The notes under the pieces were generated by a model. The model had not been told where the DNA came from. It was given only the letters and a program-made list of their open reading frames with translations, and searched no databases. A stretch of 7,053 bases of DNA from Deltaproteobacteria bacterium (GTDB taxonomy: Bacteria; Desulfobacterota; JADFXK01), in the NCBI GenBank assembly GCA_015233285.1, contig JADFYA010000196.1, positions 1-7,053 on the forward strand. Direction: 5' to 3'. Below, piece after piece: positions 7,011 through 7,053 of this stretch. The position numbers and the translations under genes were made by a program. How positions within the stretch are numbered: position 1 is the stretch's first letter; each line of letters begins with the position of its first letter.

Positions 7011-7053
7011 ATGGCAGCAAAAGAAATAAAGTATGATGTAAAGGCCCAGGAAG
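7011..7053 (+). CDS. groEL: GroEL, start of the canonical chaperonin gene (cut by window end)
   Basis: Only 14 complete codons are visible, reading MAAKEIKYDVKAQE, which matches the usual GroEL N-terminus (MAAKDVKF in E. coli). GGAGG at 7001-7005 lies 5 bases before the ATG. It follows groES on the same strand. It has precisely the N-terminal segment that the minus-strand groEL lacks, so the genome carries at least two groEL copies, one of them complete at its 5' end. Confidence 0.92.
   Translation, partial: MAAKEIKYDVKAQE

Noticed and set aside
1..7053. CRISPR array, tRNA or rRNA gene, phage or toxin-antitoxin system
   Set aside because: No regularly spaced direct repeats, cloverleaf sequence or recognisable defence proteins were seen on either strand.

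Overview
The window reads as a chaperone and polyhydroxyalkanoate (PHA) locus from a Gram-negative-type bacterium. The GroEL, GroES and PhaE sequences look most like those of Desulfobacterota/deltaproteobacterial lineages. That placement rests on remembered family resemblance, not on a search. Six protein-coding genes are supported, two of them cut by the window edges, and they form two divergent blocks separated by about 660 bases without a convincing gene.

Left block (minus strand, read right to left): phaE, the accessory subunit of a class III PHA synthase, is followed after 35 bases by a groEL paralogue that lacks the normal first ~36 residues but is otherwise an intact 514-codon frame. 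A strong intrinsic terminator closes this pair. Beyond it, also on the minus strand, a long open frame runs off the left edge of the window. It encodes at least 622 residues of an unrecognised, charged, mostly helical protein.

Right block (plus strand): dnaJ is complete, with the J domain, a G/F region, four CxxCxGxG zinc motifs and the C-terminal domains. It has a sigma-70-like promoter. A gap with several small hairpins follows, then groES with its own likely promoter, then a 94-base spacer with a very GC-rich hairpin, then the normal-looking start of a second groEL, cut by the right edge.

The divergent gap holds a previously unmarked pair of 31-base inverted repeats (26 of 31 positions match) that bound a ~172-base non-coding segment, resembling a small non-autonomous mobile or palindromic element.

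How the parts may work together: the groES-groEL pair on the right is the canonical chaperonin operon, with dnaJ beside it as Hsp40. The left groEL has lost a stretch that includes the GPKGR nucleotide-binding segment and sits directly behind phaE, with no phaC or groES next to it. It is either a decaying duplicate or a chaperonin-derived protein with a narrower job, possibly tied to PHA metabolism. The second option is inference only.
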